64,000 nucleotides of DNA, from NCBI RefSeq assembly GCF_026191675.1, contig NZ_JAKRRY010000023.1, forward strand, positions 1 through 64,000. Reading direction: 5' to 3'. The first letter of the stretch is position 1, and the number at the start of each line of letters is the position of its first letter. The notes beneath the pieces were generated by a model. That model had not been told where the DNA came from. It saw only the letters and a program-made list of their open reading frames with translations, and made no database searches. A program made the position numbers and the translations under genes. The stretch comes from Vibrio qingdaonensis (GTDB lineage: Bacteria; Pseudomonadota; Gammaproteobacteria; Enterobacterales; Vibrionaceae). Of this stretch, positions 61,112-64,000 are shown piece by piece.

Positions 61112-63339
61112 AGTGCACTGTATTTATCTCTCAATCGCTGTCGCACCCATTCGGCCATGGAGTTCACCACAAATGTAAAACTAAACAAAATCAATGCTAT
61201 TAAAAACAGCAACCTATAATGGGTACTGCCTACATCAGATTCGGGTAACTCTACCGCCATCGTGGCAGAGAGGGTTCTCATTCCTTCAAAAATATTCCAA
61301 TCTAAAATAGGAGTATTGCCCGTTGCCATCAGTACAATCATGGTTTCTCCAACCGCTCGGCCCAGCCCCATCATCACAGCGGAAAAGATCCCTGGGCTGG
61401 CGGTTAGCAGCACAACATACAATAGGGTCTGCCACTGTGTCGCCCCTAATGCCAGTGAGCCGTCACATAAGTGCTTCGGAACGGAAAAAATGGCGTCTTC
61501 GGCGATAGTAAAGATCGTCGGTATTACGGCAAAACCCATTGCAAACCCGACAACTAAGGCATTACGTTGATCATAATCGATGCCATGCTGAGCTAAATAC
61601 ACTCTAACATCCCCTCCAAATAGCCATACCTCCATGTCATAGGAGTACGTCATCATTAGATAAATGGCGACTAAGATGACTGGAATTAGGGTAAAAGGGT
61701 GTAAACCACTCGGTAACTTTGTCGTTAACTTTCTTGGGATTAAATACCAGACTACGCCCGTCGCCAATGATAACAATGGCAAAGAAATAAGTAGCATCAT
61801 GACGGCTGGTAAATGACTTTCAACAATGGGAGCAAACCACAATCCGGCGAGAAAACCGATGATGACGGTTGGTAGCGCCTCCATCAGCTCAATGGTTGGT
61901 TTGACGACTTTACGCATGCTTGACGACATGAAGTAAGCGGTATAAATCGCACCAAATATCGCAATAGGCACGGCAAATAACATAGCAAACCCAGCGGCTT
62001 TAAGGGTACCAAACGCGATAGGAACGAGACTGAACTTGGGTTCAAAGTCATCATTGGCTGCAGTGGTCTGCCACACAAACTCTGGTTCTGGGTAGCTTTC
62101 ATACCATACTTTTCCCCACAAAGCGCTCCAAGAAATTTCCGGATGATCGTTGTCTATTTTTACCACATGAAGTGCATCACCAATTACTAACGCCGCATAA
62201 CGATTATTATTTGATAAGGCGATACTATGCACGTCCCCAGCTGGGAGCGGTATATTCAAGAGCGCCCTTTCACTTGTTGTATAGCGCCCGTCCAATTCGC
62301 CATTCGCCAATTGAACATAGAAGCCTTTACTTAACGTTTCTGGAAGCACACGCTCGACAGGTGCTGAGAAGTCAAACGAACGTATGGGTGTCAGCGTTCG
62401 CTCTCTATTCGCCAACACATCAAACCATTGCCAGATCTGTTGGTTTTGATACTGAATCAGCAAAGAATATGCGCCAGAAAGCAGTTCCATACTCATCACT
62501 GGAGATTGAGAAACAGCTGATAAATCCACCACTTCTCTCAATACTAACGCCTTATCCTGCAACACTAAGACATACAATTCATTCGCCGCTCGCGCATACA
62601 CGACATCTGCGCTAGGCGTTAACAGAATTTGCTCAACCTCAGGAAGAACAAAAGACGTGGTAATGATGTTATTTTGTATTTCTGGTTGGCTCTCAAATCG
62701 AGTTAGAGGCGTCGCCACTGTTGTCTGTTCCGTTGTGGCGTGCCCCATCGATAAGGCATCTTGTATTAGGTGAACTCGCCCTAAATTATCAAGAGTAACG
62801 AAAGAGATGATATTGTTATTTCGCACCGCTGACGCTAATTCAATCGGTCGGTCATCCGTGCTAGCCGTAATCCACTTCCTCTCATTTCTCTTATGTGATG
62901 CTAGCGCATCGTCATTTTCACTTTGAATAATCGAGGGCTCAATGGCGGTAATTTCATTGCTATTTCGAGTCAAAATTAACAGTTTAGATGAGGCGGTGAC
63001 GACATCATTATCTTCGGCATATCGCTCTGTCGTGCTCTCTCCTGTCGCCAACGATCTCTGAGTAACTAAGCCATCTTGAGTATAGAAACGCACATTCTCA
63101 GCATTATCATCGACAACCGACGCTATAATAGGGGTACTGGTGATCATCGGTACGGGTTGCAACCAAGTCGTGGTCGCCCCGGAAAAGATAGGGAGTGTGA
63201 CAAAAGCTAAGTAAACAAAAATAAAGATCAATCCAGCAAGTACACTAAGTCCACCAAACGAGACGATCCCTCGAGCAAGCCGATCTTGAATCTGACGTTT
63301 ACGATCTTTGGTATGCAATGAAAAGCTGGCATTTGCCAT
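61108..63339 (-). CDS. pstC: Phosphate ABC transporter permease PstC, long form
   Basis: The protein has 743 residues against 319 in E. coli. A membrane helix (about 32-55) is followed by a periplasmic insert of about 360 residues with repeated WD/propeller-like strands (for example VHSIALSNNNRYAALVIGDAL), then the permease core (about 440-735) with coupling loop LALGATQWQTLLYVVLLTASPG. The insert may contact phosphate-binding protein or the outer membrane; this is a guess. No pstS gene is in the operon. The operon reads pstC-pstA-pstB-phoU. Confidence 0.94.
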   Translation of the reverse strand: MANASFSLHTKDRKRQIQDRLARGIVSFGGLSVLAGLIFIFVYLAFVTLPIFSGATTTWLQPVPMITSTPIIASVVDDNAENVRFYTQDGLVTQRSLATGESTTERYAEDNDVVTASSKLLILTRNSNEITAIEPSIIQSENDDALASHKRNERKWITASTDDRPIELASAVRNNNIISFVTLDNLGRVHLIQDALSMGHATTEQTTVATPLTRFESQPEIQNNIITTSFVLPEVEQILLTPSADVVYARAANELYVLVLQDKALVLREVVDLSAVSQSPVMSMELLSGAYSLLIQYQNQQIWQWFDVLANRERTLTPIRSFDFSAPVERVLPETLSKGFYVQLANGELDGRYTTSERALLNIPLPAGDVHSIALSNNNRYAALVIGDALHVVKIDNDHPEISWSALWGKVWYESYPEPEFVWQTTAANDDFEPKFSLVPIAFGTLKAAGFAMLFAVPIAIFGAIYTAYFMSSSMRKVVKPTIELMEALPTVIIGFLAGLWFAPIVESHLPAVMMLLISLPLLSLATGVVWYLIPRKLTTKLPSGLHPFTLIPVILVAIYLMMTYSYDMEVWLFGGDVRVYLAQHGIDYDQRNALVVGFAMGFAVIPTIFTIAEDAIFSVPKHLCDGSLALGATQWQTLLYVVLLTASPGIFSAVMMGLGRAVGETMIVLMATGNTPILDWNIFEGMRTLSATMAVELPESDVGSTHYRLLFLIALILFSFTFVVNSMAEWVRQRLRDKYSAL

Positions 63340-63445
63340 AATTTACATTCTATCTCTTGATGATGTTTGAGGCTCTAAGAGGAATCCGTCCCACATTAGA
63401 TTATGGGATAAAATACAAGCTTGCATGAAATGCCTCAACATAATA

Positions 63446-63472
63446 TGTCGTTTACGTGACAATTATATTACA
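63446..63472. promoter_or_regulatory. Pho-box-like array between pstC and ppk
   Basis: TGTCG (63446), TGACA (63457) and TTACA (63468) recur at exactly 11-bp steps with AT-rich spacers, the pattern of PhoB direct repeats. The array lies about 107 bp from the pstC start and 130 bp from the ppk start; its direction fits ppk. The intergenic region also has CTCTAAGG/CCTTAGAG and TTGGTTG/CAACCAA inverted repeats. Confidence 0.5.
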
Positions 63473-63599
63473 CGGCCTCTAAGGTACTGAAAATCATAAA
63501 CTGTCGTTGGTTGCCTTAGAGCTTCTATAAAAGTGTCACAGAAGCCAACCAAGGTGCACGGTTTAGGTTTTATTATCTCGCCCTACAAGGGTACTAACA

Positions 63600-64000
63600 A
63601 TGGTTGATCCTATGAGTGCAGAAAAATTCTATGTTGAAAAGGAGCTTAGCTGGTTATCATTTAACGAGCGAGTCCTACAAGAGGCGGCTGATAAAACCGT
63701 TCCGCTGATAGAAAGGATCCGTTTTCTAGGCATTTTCTCCAATAACCTTGACGAGTTCTATAAAGTTCGCTTCTCCGATGTCAAGCGTCGTATTTTGATC
63801 AATCAAGAAAGTGGCAATAGTGATAAGTCCAAACGCCTCCTTTCTAAGATGCAAAGTAAAGTGCGTAAGCTGAACCTCAAATTTGATGAACTCTACAATG
63901 AACTCATTTTAGAGATGGCACGTCGGCGCATCTTTCTTGTCAATGAAACCCAACTGACTGAAACCCAAATAAAATGGATTCAAAAGTACTTTCAAAAGAA
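63600..64000 (+). CDS. ppk: Polyphosphate kinase 1, 5' part only
   Basis: About 133 residues are seen before the window ends. The start is ATG 63600 (AAGGG nine bases before); a second ATG at 63612 (MSAEKFYVEKEL) is possible. The Ppk1 N-terminal domain is unmistakable: YVEKELSWLSFNERVLQEAADKTVPLIERIRFLGIFSNNLDEFYKVRF-type sequence. The enzyme makes polyphosphate from ATP reversibly. It diverges from the pst operon with a Pho-box-like array between, tying phosphate import to storage. Confidence 0.96.
   Translation, partial: MVDPMSAEKFYVEKELSWLSFNERVLQEAADKTVPLIERIRFLGIFSNNLDEFYKVRFSDVKRRILINQESGNSDKSKRLLSKMQSKVRKLNLKFDELYNELILEMARRRIFLVNETQLTETQIKWIQKYFQK

Overview
The window is a piece of a Vibrio chromosome (inference from gene content and order). 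The run ppk - pstCAB-phoU - cutC - oxyR/peroxiredoxin - queA - tgt - yajC - secDF - suhB - trmJ - isc cluster - pepB - ndk - rlmN - rodZ - ispG - hisS - yfgM - bamB - der - xseA - guaBA follows the order I recall for V. cholerae chromosome 1. Long-form PstA and PstC, an OxyR2-type regulator and an FMN-riboswitch ribB also fit Vibrio. No rRNA, tRNA, CRISPR array, integrase or insertion sequence was found.

Region 1 (1-4530) is accessory. It holds a partial DUF2787 gene overlapping a short mobile-element-type radC, two hypothetical envelope genes (membrane and periplasmic), a divergent WYL-like regulator, and a Fic-fold protein whose catalytic His is replaced by Gln. Two copies of the palindrome TTTGCA-N5-TGCAAA flank the regulator start. 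The region ends in non-coding DNA with a relic ORF and short direct repeats before a strong terminator. Its left part lies outside the window.

Region 2 (4535-14675) holds psiE, a threonine-aldolase family enzyme, a DedA protein, a GNAT acetyltransferase, FMN riboswitch-ribB, an orphan hybrid histidine kinase paired with a PhnD-like binding protein, and a large secreted GH18 chitinase.

Region 3 (15008-21927) is a TPP-riboswitch thiamine-precursor salvage operon, thiD-thiZ-thiX-thiY-tenA. A 29-bp tandem duplication shifts the frame at the start of tenA. An AGCS sodium/amino-acid symporter and an acetate-uptake (GPR1/FUN34/YaaH) transporter follow.

Region 4 (22241-37842) holds guaBA, xseA, a zinc-ribbon gene, an AlaX-like editing hydrolase, der, bamB, yfgM, hisS, ispG, rodZ, rlmN and ndk. 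A 496-bp gene-free gap lies between rlmN and rodZ, where many gamma-proteobacteria carry pilF/pilW.

Region 5 (37905-46828) holds pepB and the complete iscRSUA-hscBA-fdx-iscX iron-sulfur operon with two tandem IscR sites, then trmJ and suhB. A third IscR-like palindrome lies between trmJ and suhB.

Region 6 (46866-64000) holds secDF-yajC, tgt, queA, a CBS protein, the divergent oxyR2/peroxiredoxin pair, cutC, a LysR regulator, a small beta-barrel-like protein, and phoU-pstBAC divergent from ppk with a Pho-box-like array between them.
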